Positions 27,512 to 35,623 of a DNA stretch of 64,000 bases are shown piece after piece; position 1 is the stretch's first letter; the number at the start of each line of letters is the position of its first letter. A program made the position numbers and the translations under genes. The notes beneath the pieces were generated by a model, which searched no databases, had not been told where the DNA came from, and was given only the letters and a program-made list of their open reading frames with translations. This stretch comes from Paenibacillus sp. IHBB 10380 (GTDB lineage: Bacteria > Bacillota > Bacilli > Paenibacillales > Paenibacillaceae), in assembly GCF_000949425.1 (NCBI RefSeq), contig NZ_CP010976.1:4712001-4776000 (forward strand). Direction: 5' to 3'.

Positions 27512-27579
27512 AAAGTCCCTGTTTCGCTGCAATATGCAGACATAACAGGGACTTTTCAACGGTCCACGGTTGAAAAGTC
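27512..27579 (+). terminator. Overlapping alternative hairpins after oxidoreductase
   Basis: AAGTCCCTGTT pairs with AACAGGGACTT (27513-27554), with CTGCA/TGCAG inside, followed by TTTTC. The right arm is shared with a second hairpin, GACTTTTCAAC (27550-27560) with GTTGAAAAGTC (27569-27579). The two folds exclude one another. The first is a normal terminator for the oxidoreductase; the second may belong to the decayed element that follows. Confidence 0.65.
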
Positions 27580-27599
27580 TGTTAGGGATCATAAACCGC

Positions 27600-27752
27600 C
27601 GCGATGAATATATCGACCATAACAGACCTGTCCAGAGGCTAAATGTGGCTTACCATATAAGAAGCAAGCGAAACGATAATGTGCTCGTATTAGAAACCAT
27701 TGCTAAAGCCTCTACAAAAAACGAGGGACGTGACTGGATTGATCGTTCATAG
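27600..27752 (+). pseudogene. Remnant of IS3-family transposase (OrfB)
   Basis: A short open stretch translates to DEYIDHNRPVQRLN followed by VAYHIRSKRNDNVLVLETIAKAS. The second part matches the EIVAYHISxRNDNxLVLxTLxKA region between the first two catalytic acidic residues of IS3-family integrases. The first resembles the YI-YN-RPQ-RL block normally found near the C-terminus. None of the DDE catalytic residues is present and the order looks rearranged, so this is a deletion remnant. No terminal inverted repeats were recognised. Confidence 0.45.
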
Positions 27753-27772
27753 CGATCAATCCAGTCACGTCC
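27713..27772 (-). terminator. Long perfect hairpin, probable terminator of GIY-YIG gene
   Basis: GGACGTGACTGGATTGATCG (27726-27745) is fully complementary to 27753-27772 around a 7-nt loop. On the minus strand the stem is followed by CTCGTTTTTT, placing a terminator 50 bases after the GIY-YIG stop. Twenty perfect pairs is unusually long for a terminator. Confidence 0.75.
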
Positions 27773-27822
27773 TAACAAAAAAATAGACACAGTCAAAAGA
27801 CTGCACCTATGACTCTATTCAT

Positions 27823-28179
27823 TTACTTAAATAACACTTTGTCTACATTGTATTTGGCCTTGAGTTCATTAACAATATACGTTTCGTAGATTTCTCTATG
27901 AACAGGGTCCCCAATAAGACAAACATCAATTTTAGTAACTTCATCTCTATTCATTTTGATCACGGATACCGTATCTTCAAAATGTTTTTTTATTCTTGGT
28001 CTAAGCTTTCTTGCCTTACCCACGAACAATAATTCATCATTGTCGTTGTAAAACATGAAAATACCACCCATATCTCTAGGAATCAGGTGAAAATCTGTAA
28101 ATCCGTAAATATGACTTAGCTCAGGATTCTCCTGCTTGGTAATCGTAACATCAGGTGTTGGAATCGTTATGTTTATCAC
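27823..28179 (-). CDS. Small GIY-YIG-fold nuclease-like protein
   Basis: The 118-residue protein shows GGIFMFYNDNDELLFVGKARKLRPRIKKHF, the GIY-YIG pattern in the relaxed form GIF...FVGK with a downstream Arg and a later Glu (REIYETYIVNELKAKYN). This resembles the UvrC N-terminal nuclease domain and the small stand-alone excision-repair-like nucleases of Bacilli. Its target is unknown. The start is GTG at 28179 after GAGGAAG. A small Cys-rich frame ends 19 bases upstream on the same strand. Confidence 0.8.
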   Translation of the reverse strand: MINITIPTPDVTITKQENPELSHIYGFTDFHLIPRDMGGIFMFYNDNDELLFVGKARKLRPRIKKHFEDTVSVIKMNRDEVTKIDVCLIGDPVHREIYETYIVNELKAKYNVDKVLFK

Positions 28180-28198
28180 TATAGCTCACTTCCTCTTT

Positions 28199-28420
28199 CT
28201 ATATAGGAGTAAATACTATCACAAATCTTAATGTAACACCATTTTCTATCTCACTGTTAAACGTATTGCATATGGCGCATACTAAACACATTGCTATCTC
28301 TAATGAGAAGGCCTCAAACTTCGTAGGCAGACCCATACAATATTTCCCGTAGTCGCAAATACACCGAGCTCTAAACTTTACATCTTTATCCTTAATATCG
28401 ACAAATTTTAAAGATGCCAT
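28199..28420 (-). CDS. Possible small cysteine-rich protein
   Basis: The frame of about 73 residues from ATG 28420 reads MASLKFVDIKDKDVKFRARC, with cysteines in C-x-C, then C, then C-x2-C-x2-C arrangement (CICDYGKYC; CLVCAICNTF). This could bind zinc or an iron-sulfur cluster. It ends 19 bases before the GIY-YIG gene on the same strand and would be divergent from udk. The ribosome site is poor (GGGCAAAC), and I do not recognise a family. Confidence 0.35.
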   Translation of the reverse strand: MASLKFVDIKDKDVKFRARCICDYGKYCMGLPTKFEAFSLEIAMCLVCAICNTFNSEIENGVTLRFVIVFTPI

Positions 28421-28460
28421 GCTTTGTTTGCCCAATCAGGGTGAAATAAAGTGAGCGCTG

Positions 28461-28469
28461 TGCTACAAT
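28461..28469 (+). promoter_or_regulatory. Possible extended -10 promoter of udk
   Basis: TGCTACAAT has the TGn extended -10 element and a near-consensus TACAAT hexamer, 48 bases before the udk start. No good -35 is seen, which is acceptable for an extended -10 promoter. Confidence 0.4.
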
Positions 28470-28516
28470 ATTGGAATTGCAAAAAGCAATCATTTAGGGA
28501 GGTCTATTGAATCTTC

Positions 28517-29152
28517 ATGCTCATTATAGGTATCGCTGGCGGCACCGGCTCGGGCAAGACAACGGTAGCCCGCTCCGTTATAGACCGACTTGGCTCGGGT
28601 AAAGTAACTTTCATATCTCAGGATAACTACTATAAGGATCAATCGTATCTCAGTATGACAGAACGCGAATCGATCAATTATGATCATCCGTTTGCTTTTG
28701 ACAACGAGCTACTCATTGAACACCTTAAGACTCTTAAAGAAGGCCACACCGCACACGCCCCGGTATATGACTTCACGGTTCATGCCCGTTCTACTGTCGA
28801 CACAGTAGAGCTAGTTCCTAACCATATTGTTATTCTCGAAGGTCTTCATGTGCTATCCGATGAAAAACTCCGGAATCTACTCCACATCAAGGTATTCGTT
28901 GATACCGACCCCGATGTACGTATACTCCGTCGGGTGCTCCGGGATATTGAGGAACGCGGTCGAACTATTCAATCGATTCACCAACAATATTTAAAGACGG
29001 TAAAACCAATGCATGATGCGTTTATCGAGCCTTCCAAGAAATATGCTGACCTAATCATCCCTGAAGGCGGGGAGAATGAAGTCGGTATTCAAGTGCTGTC
29101 CATCTTGACCGAGAAATACTTGACGGGCGACCAGGAATGGACCGAGGCTTAA
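28517..29152 (+). CDS. udk: Uridine kinase
   Basis: The 211-residue protein has a Walker A loop GIAGGTGSGKTTVA at the N-terminus, SQDNYYKD and INYDHPFAFD (substrate-binding segment), YDFTVHAR, VILEGLHVL and RRVLRDIEERGRT. All are typical of uridine/cytidine kinase, which phosphorylates uridine and cytidine for pyrimidine salvage. Length equals B. subtilis Udk. An in-frame stop just upstream fixes the ATG at 28517; GGGAGG lies 14 bases before it, rather far. It is monocistronic. Confidence 0.94.
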   Translation: MLIIGIAGGTGSGKTTVARSVIDRLGSGKVTFISQDNYYKDQSYLSMTERESINYDHPFAFDNELLIEHLKTLKEGHTAHAPVYDFTVHARSTVDTVELVPNHIVILEGLHVLSDEKLRNLLHIKVFVDTDPDVRILRRVLRDIEERGRTIQSIHQQYLKTVKPMHDAFIEPSKKYADLIIPEGGENEVGIQVLSILTEKYLTGDQEWTEA

Positions 29153-29248
29153 TAGCACTCGATTTACTCATGCGGTAAACCAGCTTGCTGGTTTTCGGTA
29201 ACCCCGAAGACGTAGCACACGTCCGGGACCACCGTTCATTTATTTTTA

Positions 29249-29345
29249 ACAAGAAGAAACGGCTTCACCGTCCTTAAAGGGAGGTAACTGTTTCTCGTTG
29301 AAATATAAGAAAGTATAGTTGAAACTTATCTTTCTTATATATTGA
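29249..29345 (+). repeat. Dispersed two-hairpin intergenic repeat, copy B
   Basis: Second copy of the element at 13396. AGAAACGG (29255-29262) pairs with CTGTTTCT (29288-29295); the C-to-T change keeps pairing as G-U. The second hairpin is best preserved here: ATATAAGAAAGTATA with TATCTTTCTTATAT. It begins about 100 bases after the udk stop. Confidence 0.8.
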
Positions 29346-29351
29346 AATAAG

Positions 29352-29405
29352 CAGACCTCTTGGTCTGTCCCAAGCTGTCGAGACCTTCTCGGCAGCTTAT
29401 TTTTA
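29352..29405 (+). terminator. Tandem hairpins, probable terminator region after udk
   Basis: CAGACC/GGTCTG (29352-29367) is followed by AAGCTGTCGAGA (29372-29383) pairing with TCTCGGCAGCTT (29387-29398), with one G-U, then ATTTTTAT. The second hairpin has classic terminator form. The rest of the gap up to 29648 holds no gene I can recognise. Confidence 0.7.
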
Positions 29406-29648
29406 TATGATGGATTGTGATATGAAGGACACTCCTAACACCGACCCAACAGCTCATTCCCCTGTACATAAGAGCAGCCACCTTGACCATACATTCAAAG
29501 TTATACTCAGCAAATACACCAAAGGTTCGACAAATAACTACACTAACTTGTGCAACATTCCAAACGACTGTCCCGTCTAAGAATGTAGATAACAAGACCT
29601 CAAACTCTCAAGTACGAACCCTACACATATAAATTGGAGGAATAACAA

Positions 29649-30884
29649 ATGAAAAAAATGTACAAAGTGTTAGCAGCAACAACGATTCTAGCGATGGCAG
29701 CAATGCCTATAGCAGCGAGTGCACAAGAGGTTCCCCCCGCACCGATTCACGATGGACAAGGATCTATTCAAAATCAAGCTAAAGTTGTCCCTGGCACAAT
29801 CGGTCAAATCACAGATTCTGTGAACGACAAAACAGGTAAATTCGTTACTGTAACAGGTCGTGGTCTTACTACAACTGATCAAAGCGAAATTGTTCTATCC
29901 ATCACTAAAAACACAAAAATTATTGATTCTAAAGGAAAAAAAGTATCTTTAAAAACAATCATAGATGAACAAAAAGTCGTAAAAGCTTTCTACGGTCCTC
30001 AAATCACGAAAAGCCTTCCAGCACGTGGAACGGCATTAACACTTGTTGTTCAAGACCAAAGCTTTACTGCTATTAACGGTACAGTTACCGAAGTGAATGA
30101 CAGTGGCATCGTAGTAAAAGGTGAAAATATCTATTCAGGATTCGAAGATACGATCGTGTTGCACTTTGCTGACAAAGCTCAAATCTTAGGCCTAGATGGC
30201 AAAGCCATTGAGGCAAGTGAGATCCAAGTAGGTATGAGCGTCAAAGCTTTCTACGGTCCTGCCGTTACGATGAGCCTTCCGCCTCAATCAACAACTAACT
30301 ATGTCGTAGTGGACACAACAGTGGAAGAAACGATTCAAGAACAAGCTCCTGGTACGGATGGAATCATTACAAATGTAACAGATAGCAAAATCACTGTGAT
30401 TGGAAACCCTATGGAAAAAGGCGGAGTTGATCATGTCATCCTATCGGTTGATAAAGACACTCAAATCGTCAATCAAGATGGTAACCCATTAACGCTAGAT
30501 GCATTGAAAGCAGATGTTCGTGTCGATGCCTACTATGGTGAAGTAATGACGATGATCTACCCAGCTCAAACCCATGCCGACAAAATTGTTGTGAAAGCAA
30601 CAGAAACCAATAAAGTTGAAGGTACCATTGTTGCATCAGACCGTACAACTGAAGGCCAAGTGTATGTCAATGTGGGTTCTGACAAATCCACAGATAACGA
30701 TGTGATTCTGAATATCTCGAAAGATACAAAGGTGATCTCATTGCTTAATGGGGGAACAGAATTGAGAGCCGGCATGAAAATTGTCGCATTCCATTCCCCA
30801 GTTATGACTAGATCGTTACCAGGCATGACAAGTGCTGAAATTGTGATCGTAACTTCCGATGATAATGCAGTAGCGCCTAAATAA
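29649..30884 (+). CDS. Secreted protein with four tandem repeats (DUF5666-like)
   Basis: The 411-residue protein starts with a signal peptide (MKKMYKVLAATTILAMAAMPIAASAQ). The mature protein is four degenerate repeats of about 80-90 residues (about 48-133, 141-222, 234-314, 322-402). Each follows the plan G-x-I..v.d....v.v.g....d..vLsi.kdT.i....G....l, then a motif VKAFYGPxxTxSLP that decays to VDAYYGEVMTMIYP and IVAFHSPVMTRSLP. The pattern suggests small beta-barrels of DUF5666 type. GGAGG precedes the ATG. It is monocistronic between terminators. Function is unknown; a cell-surface or matrix role is a guess. Confidence 0.8.
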   Translation: MKKMYKVLAATTILAMAAMPIAASAQEVPPAPIHDGQGSIQNQAKVVPGTIGQITDSVNDKTGKFVTVTGRGLTTTDQSEIVLSITKNTKIIDSKGKKVSLKTIIDEQKVVKAFYGPQITKSLPARGTALTLVVQDQSFTAINGTVTEVNDSGIVVKGENIYSGFEDTIVLHFADKAQILGLDGKAIEASEIQVGMSVKAFYGPAVTMSLPPQSTTNYVVVDTTVEETIQEQAPGTDGIITNVTDSKITVIGNPMEKGGVDHVILSVDKDTQIVNQDGNPLTLDALKADVRVDAYYGEVMTMIYPAQTHADKIVVKATETNKVEGTIVASDRTTEGQVYVNVGSDKSTDNDVILNISKDTKVISLLNGGTELRAGMKIVAFHSPVMTRSLPGMTSAEIVIVTSDDNAVAPK

Positions 30885-30912
30885 TAGCTGGATAATGGTA
30901 ATAGAATAGACT

Positions 30913-30953
30913 AAAAAACTAGCCGATCCCTTCTTAGGATTGGCTAGTTTTTT
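30913..30953 (+). terminator. Terminator after repeat protein
   Basis: AAAACTAGCCGATCC (30915-30929) pairs with GGATTGGCTAGTTTT (30937-30951), with one G-U, and is followed by TTTTT. It lies 30 bases past the stop codon. Confidence 0.92.
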
Positions 30954-31224
30954 TGGTCTTGACGCATGTATTGGTGCTTATTTAGCCTTAATTTTCATAC
31001 GGAAATCTATATCTGTTAATTATGGATTTCTTATGTGCACATTTTTACCAGGGATAGTTCTTTTATTCTTTGTAAAAGTATCAAATCTATTTCCTACTAT
31101 AGATTTAAATATTGTCGCTTTATTTTGCGGATTCACACTTCTCCTTGGACTATTTCATAGTAAAATTAATTTAGAAATTTTGGCTCAACACCAAAATCAG
31201 TGCTTGACAAATGTATCGAGTTGA
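30940..31224 (+). CDS. Doubtful small hydrophobic ORF, possibly a membrane-protein remnant
   Basis: A 94-codon frame opens at a TTG inside the preceding terminator and encodes two or three hydrophobic stretches (ACIGAYLALIFI, YGFLMCTFLPGIVLLFFV, IVALFCGFTLLLGLF). There is no ribosome site at the TTG, and internal ATG codons are poorly placed. Its base composition is more AT-rich than its neighbours. It may be the 3' end of a lost permease. No family is recognised. Confidence 0.25.
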   Translation: MASFFGLDACIGAYLALIFIRKSISVNYGFLMCTFLPGIVLLFFVKVSNLFPTIDLNIVALFCGFTLLLGLFHSKINLEILAQHQNQCLTNVSS

Positions 31225-31226
31225 TA

Positions 31227-31375
31227 AGTGATCGCTACGCGGATGGATTGTCCTTCTGATCGCTGTTGCCCCCTAATTTTTTGAATTTACCGCTCTTTGC
31301 AGTTAAAATTCAGGGGCAAAGGCGAACGCTACGCTTCTCCACGACAATTCCATCCTCTCCGCTACGATCAGCATA
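31227..31375. repeat. Long interrupted inverted repeat (about 150 bp)
   Basis: Two nested arm pairs fold the whole segment. The outer pair is GATCGCTACGCGGATGGATT (from 31230, continuing through GTCC) with GACAATTCCATCC and GCTACGATC (31343-31370). The inner pair is TCGCTGTTGCCCCC-TAATTTT (31259-31280) with AAAATT-CAGGGGCAAAGGCGA (31305-31325). The apex contains TTGAATTTACC. The arms carry mismatches, as expected of an old element. Only this copy is seen in the window. It resembles REP/MITE-type palindromic elements and has no coding capacity. The remaining sequence to 31539 shows nothing recognisable. Confidence 0.7.
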
Positions 31376-31539
31376 AAATTCTATTTTCAGCAAGCGCTGA
31401 TTATGAATTAGAACCGAAATTTTAAAATAAAAATACTTCTATAAAGAGTAGATATGAGTTTATCGAGGAGTCTTCCCTGGAGGTCTCCCACTGATTTTCG
31501 AGGTGTAATGCATTTACATGTATTTTAAGATGTTCGCTA

Positions 31540-31572
31540 AAAGGGCCTCCAGATTCATTCTGGAGGCCCTTT
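31540..31572. terminator. Perfect 14-bp terminator hairpin
   Basis: AAAGGGCCTCCAGA (31540-31553) and TCTGGAGGCCCTTT (31559-31572) pair fully around TTCAT. A short T tract follows on both strands. The nearest gene able to use it is the hexosaminidase, whose stop is 180 bases away on the minus strand. A smaller CACTGG/CCAGTG hairpin lies between at 31708-31727. Confidence 0.8.
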
Positions 31573-31751
31573 GGTTTAATTTAAATAAGTCATAATCTTT
31601 AAATGCGTGTCCTTTAGAGACGAAATGTCACAGAATGATCTCTTTGGGAAGCTAGGCTCTAAGGTAGTTCAACCGAATATCAGATAAATCAAACGTTTGA
31701 AGCATGCCACTGGCGTCCTAACCAGTGCCAAAGAAAGAACCTTATTGGTGT

Positions 31752-33785
31752 TTAAAATGGATTTAGGACGTGGAAAAAGACGTTAGGCGATGCCATCCGG
31801 TAATAAAAACTGCACCAGCCTGCACCCTTATTCGTAAAGCGATTGGTTGTGCTGTACAGAAGACGCTCCTGTTCTAACTCCTCGATTTGAGGGATTCTTC
31901 CCTCAACATAGTCAAGTATACGCTCCGAAGCCGTATCCAGACGATTCACAACTCCACCATAGCGAATGTCGATGACTTCCCACCCAAATGGCTTGAACAT
32001 CCGTAGCCACTGGCTGCGGTGTGCTTTCCGTAGCTCTTTCACAGCAAGGGAGATAACCGGCAGTTCCTCTGTGGCGATACGGCTTAGTGTATTCATATCT
32101 TTAGCATCGTAAGCTTGTTTCAAGTTAATACCGATTTCGCTCTTATGTTTCAAGACGCCGCAAAGCTTCTCAGGCACTTCAAACAGATAATCGAGCTCAG
32201 CATCTTGATTCCGGCTGTTATGAAGTTGCTGTTCCAACTGGGCGTAATGGGCGTTCATGCCCAGCCCTTCCGTCTGCTTATCGAACAGCCCTAGAAGAAC
32301 ATCCTGATAGAGCAGAAATTTGGACGGATTACTCTGCTTCCGATTGTTCGGCTCACTCCCTGGTGTTTCATCTAAATATTTCAACTGCAAGAATGAGTCC
32401 GCTTCGATGCCCGTACAGAACTTAACCCTCTCCGCCAGCCACGAGTCGCTAGGCGTATTCTGCGAATAAGCATGCTCTGCGTAGAATTGTAGTCCAAGTA
32501 GCGCAATATATGGATTGCTCTCCATACCGTCATCGCCCCACATGGTTGCATACACCTCACGGATGCCTTCTTTCTTGCATACTTGCAGTGCCGCATCGGT
32601 TGCATTTAACGACAAACCGTAATTCACACCAAAAGTGTTGAATACCCATACCGCACCGGCGAATACGAGGTTACAGCCTAATGGGCGGTGTTTAGCGATC
32701 AGGCTCTCATATTCATGCTGCTCCATATGGGCGTAATCCCAATACACCATGTCCACGTCTTTGGGAATGCGACTAGCCATCTCCTCTGGAATAACTGTAT
32801 TTGCATCATAATGTTCACTGCCGTTTGCTGAAGCTAACTTCAAGAACATGTCGCTCCACATCATCGCCTTCAGCCCCATACGGCGCGTAATTTCCAGTAC
32901 TTTCTCTAAATGCGAAGTCATGATCTCAAAGCGGCTTTCATACCCGTTCTTGTCCAGATACTTCCCACGTCCAAGTTCCTCAGCCTCATCCATACCAATA
33001 TGGATCTTGTGGCTGCGAAAGGGTGCGCTAATCGATTGAATCATACGCTCAACAAGCTGATCTGTCCGTTCTTCCCCGACGAGCAGTGCACCCTTCGTAT
33101 CCTTATAATGGCTTACTGGCTCCCATTTAAGGAATTCCTCCAGATGAGCGAGCGTCTGAATACTTGGAAAAGCCTCAATACCAAATTGGTCAGCATAGTC
33201 GTCAATCTTCTTTAACTCTGCCTGCGTATAACGACCTCGCATGTAACCGAAATAAGGTTCTCCGATGATTTCGTACGTATCTTCCAAATACAGCATCACA
33301 GTGTTCATCCCCATGAGTGCCATCTTGCGTAGCATCTCTTGGAAACTGTCCACGGTAAAAACGGCATTACGGGATAGATCAAACATCGGTCCTATCGTAT
33401 CGAACTGCTGCTGTTCCTGAATTGTAAATGACTCTGCGCTGCCGGTGTGCTGCACTAGTAAACTGAGTCCCCGAAAGAACTGATGCTTTCGTCCATATCG
33501 TATGTAGGCTTTACGAGGCTCTATGATTTGCTCTTGATTGGTCCCGCTAACGTTCTGTTCATAGTTGCTAATACTTCCACTTGCTAAGTTCCATCCAGCG
33601 CTACGTTCCAGAATCGGTCCAGCTTCCAAGCCCACTTCTAGATCAGCGTCCGGATTGTCCGCCCGCTGTTGCACTTGGATAATAAGCTCTTCCCCTTCAG
33701 CTGCTTCAGTAATTCCAAGCTGCTGTATCAATTCCTGAATACCTGCATGTAAAGATGTTATATCTCCCTCAAAAAGAACCTTCAT
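31752..33785 (-). CDS. Glycoside hydrolase family 20 beta-N-acetylhexosaminidase
   Basis: The protein is about 677 residues with no signal peptide. After a roughly 130-residue N-terminal domain comes a TIM barrel with GPMFDLSRNAVFTVDSFQEMLRKMALMGMNTVMLYLEDTYE. The catalytic pair lies in HIGMDEAEELG (Asp266-Glu267), where Asp orients the acetamido group for substrate-assisted catalysis and Glu is the acid. WDYAHMEQHEY and AGAVWVFNTFG line the pocket. It removes terminal GlcNAc/GalNAc; paenibacilli have related enzymes acting on glycolipids. The ATG at 33785 is favoured because GGGGGA is spaced for it, not for 33791. Confidence 0.9.
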   Translation of the reverse strand: MKVLFEGDITSLHAGIQELIQQLGITEAAEGEELIIQVQQRADNPDADLEVGLEAGPILERSAGWNLASGSISNYEQNVSGTNQEQIIEPRKAYIRYGRKHQFFRGLSLLVQHTGSAESFTIQEQQQFDTIGPMFDLSRNAVFTVDSFQEMLRKMALMGMNTVMLYLEDTYEIIGEPYFGYMRGRYTQAELKKIDDYADQFGIEAFPSIQTLAHLEEFLKWEPVSHYKDTKGALLVGEERTDQLVERMIQSISAPFRSHKIHIGMDEAEELGRGKYLDKNGYESRFEIMTSHLEKVLEITRRMGLKAMMWSDMFLKLASANGSEHYDANTVIPEEMASRIPKDVDMVYWDYAHMEQHEYESLIAKHRPLGCNLVFAGAVWVFNTFGVNYGLSLNATDAALQVCKKEGIREVYATMWGDDGMESNPYIALLGLQFYAEHAYSQNTPSDSWLAERVKFCTGIEADSFLQLKYLDETPGSEPNNRKQSNPSKFLLYQDVLLGLFDKQTEGLGMNAHYAQLEQQLHNSRNQDAELDYLFEVPEKLCGVLKHKSEIGINLKQAYDAKDMNTLSRIATEELPVISLAVKELRKAHRSQWLRMFKPFGWEVIDIRYGGVVNRLDTASERILDYVEGRIPQIEELEQERLLYSTTNRFTNKGAGWCSFYYRMASPNVFFHVLNPF

Positions 33786-33999
33786 CCTCATATTCCCCCA
33801 TACTCATTTTGGTTAGCTATGATGAGATTGCGTCAGTCCATGACTGGTACTGACAGCTTCAACACTCGTTCGCATTATACGAGCGATGGAAAAGCTTCAC
33901 TACCTTATTATAGGCGAATTCTCCCTGTTTGGGGGAGTATTTTTTCACTTAGGAAAGCAGATCCGTTTAAATTTAACAAGTGCATGCTATTCGCATTTC

Positions 34000-34027
34000 C
34001 TTGACAATATTTTTATAAGCCTAAATA
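34000..34027 (+). promoter_or_regulatory. Sigma-A-like promoter for MFS transporter
   Basis: TTGACA at 34000-34005 is followed after 16 bases by TAAATA, about 80 bases before the start codon. The -35 is a perfect consensus. No operator palindrome was noticed. The remainder of the 33786-34104 gap is featureless. Confidence 0.55.
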
Positions 34028-34104
34028 ATATAGAGCATCTCTTAAATGTGGCTCTACACTACAACTATTTTCATTATTGATACAAGAAAGGTTACCTTCT
34101 CATC

Positions 34105-35304
34105 ATGAATCTGTCTCAAAGTATCAACAGGAAACAAGCAGTCAAAGAACCGTTCCCAATCTCCATCCTAGCTCTTACAGTGGGCGCCTTTGCGATCGGT
34201 ATGACTGAATTTGTGATTATGGGTCTTCTACCCAATGTGGCTGAAGACTTAAATGTTAGCATTTCATCAGCGGGACAACTCATTACAAGTTACGCCCTTG
34301 GGGTAGCCATCGGCGCACCTATAATGACGATCCTCACCCGCAAAATCCCGCAAAAGACGCTGTTATGTCTACTCATGGTTCTGTTCATTCTGGGCAATGC
34401 TATCTCTGTAATTGCTCCGAACTATACAGTTCTAATGGTGGTTCGCATCATTACAGCACTGACGCACGGAACTTTCTTTGGGGTTGGAGCCGTCATCGCC
34501 TCCAATCTTGTACGCCCGGATAAGCGTGCCGGGGCGGTGTCCATTATGATGGCTGGTTTAACAATTGCGAATATTGTTGGTGTTCCTCTAGGTACTTTTA
34601 TCGGACAACATTTGGGATGGCGAGCTTCGTTTGCTACAATTGCCATCATCGGAATCGTAGCATTAATCGGTATACTTATGTTTATTCCGCATATTCGACA
34701 AGACAAACCTGCAAGTCTAGCAAAGCAGATCACCGCCCTCGTTCAGCCCAAGTTACTGCTATACCTACTAATTGGAGCACTGGGCAACGCCAGCTTATTC
34801 ACCGTATTTACTTATATTGCGCCATTGCTTCAACAAATATCTGGCTTTGCTGAACACAGTGTAACGTGGATTCTCGTTTTGTTCGGTTGTGGTGTGACGA
34901 TCGGCAATTTTGTCGGGGGGAAACTTGCGGACTGGAAGCTAACGCCCTCTATATTGGGAATCTACTTTGTCGTATGTATCATTCTTACCATCTTCACCTT
35001 TACGGTCCATCATCCTATTGCTGCCGTAGTCACTATTTTCTTCTGGGGTGTTGCTTCCTTCTCTGTTATGCCAGGACTGCAAATACGAATTATGAGCCTA
35101 GCGCAAGAGGCCCCCGCACTTGCCTCTACCACCAGTCATTCAGCAGGTAATTTAGGCAATGCTACTGGCGCCTTCATTGGCGGCTGGGTCATCACCCAAA
35201 TGGGCCTGACATCCCTCCCATGGGTTGGCGCAATACTTGTTGGGCTAGGTCTAGTACTTGGAATAGCCTGCTATATTGTGGAACGCAAACAGAGTGTCAT
35301 GTAA
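34105..35304 (+). CDS. MFS exporter, DHA1 family (AraJ/YdhP-like)
   Basis: The 399-residue protein has twelve spans. The first helix reads ALTVGAFAIGMTEFVIMGLLPNVAEDLNVS. The motif-A region is weak (TRKIPQKTLL), the motif-C-like segment is GLTIANIVGVPLGTFIGQHLGWRASF, and HGTFFGVGAVIA is conserved in the DHA1 branch that exports arabinose-like sugars, purines or drugs. AAGGTTACC lies before the ATG. A paralogue of the same subfamily is at 54654. Substrate unknown. Confidence 0.87.
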   Translation: MNLSQSINRKQAVKEPFPISILALTVGAFAIGMTEFVIMGLLPNVAEDLNVSISSAGQLITSYALGVAIGAPIMTILTRKIPQKTLLCLLMVLFILGNAISVIAPNYTVLMVVRIITALTHGTFFGVGAVIASNLVRPDKRAGAVSIMMAGLTIANIVGVPLGTFIGQHLGWRASFATIAIIGIVALIGILMFIPHIRQDKPASLAKQITALVQPKLLLYLLIGALGNASLFTVFTYIAPLLQQISGFAEHSVTWILVLFGCGVTIGNFVGGKLADWKLTPSILGIYFVVCIILTIFTFTVHHPIAAVVTIFFWGVASFSVMPGLQIRIMSLAQEAPALASTTSHSAGNLGNATGAFIGGWVITQMGLTSLPWVGAILVGLGLVLGIACYIVERKQSVM

Positions 35305-35315
35305 TCAATGTTCAT

Positions 35316-35408
35316 CCAAGAAGAAACCTTCGCCGTCCTTAAAGGGACGATAACCGTTTCTCGTAGAAATATAAGCAAAGTATTGTTGAACCTTATACTT
35401 TTATTTCA
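35316..35408 (+). repeat. Dispersed two-hairpin intergenic repeat, copy C
   Basis: Third copy of the element at 13396 and 29249. It keeps CTTCGCCGTCCTTAAAGG and CCGTTTCTCGTAGAAATATA, but has lost two G in the left arm (AGAAAC-CTTCG for AGAAACGGCTTCG), shortening the first stem. The second hairpin pairs GAAATATAAGCAAAGTAT with ATACTTTTATTTC. It starts 12 bases after the MFS stop codon. Confidence 0.8.
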
Positions 35409-35420
35409 AAAAAACAGTTC

Positions 35421-35455
35421 AGCCCCAGCTTCTAAGTGAAGCGGGGGCTTCTTCT
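35421..35455 (+). terminator. Terminator after MFS gene and repeat copy C
   Basis: AGCCCC-A-GCTTC and GAAGC-G-GGGGCT pair around TAAGT, followed by TTCTTCTAGTTT. Sequence from 35456 to 35623 shows nothing recognisable. Confidence 0.75.
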
Positions 35456-35623
35456 AGTTTATGGCCTCTATTAGTACTTGGTAGTTCGGGAACATGACCG
35501 CTGATTGACTTTGTAAGTGTATAAATCTTATTCAGACGCTCAATACAATCTGCGAATCCCCTCAAGCAAAATTAAAGAAGTCTAAAATATCTAAGGCTTC
35601 TTGTTGTATCTATTTGCAAACTC

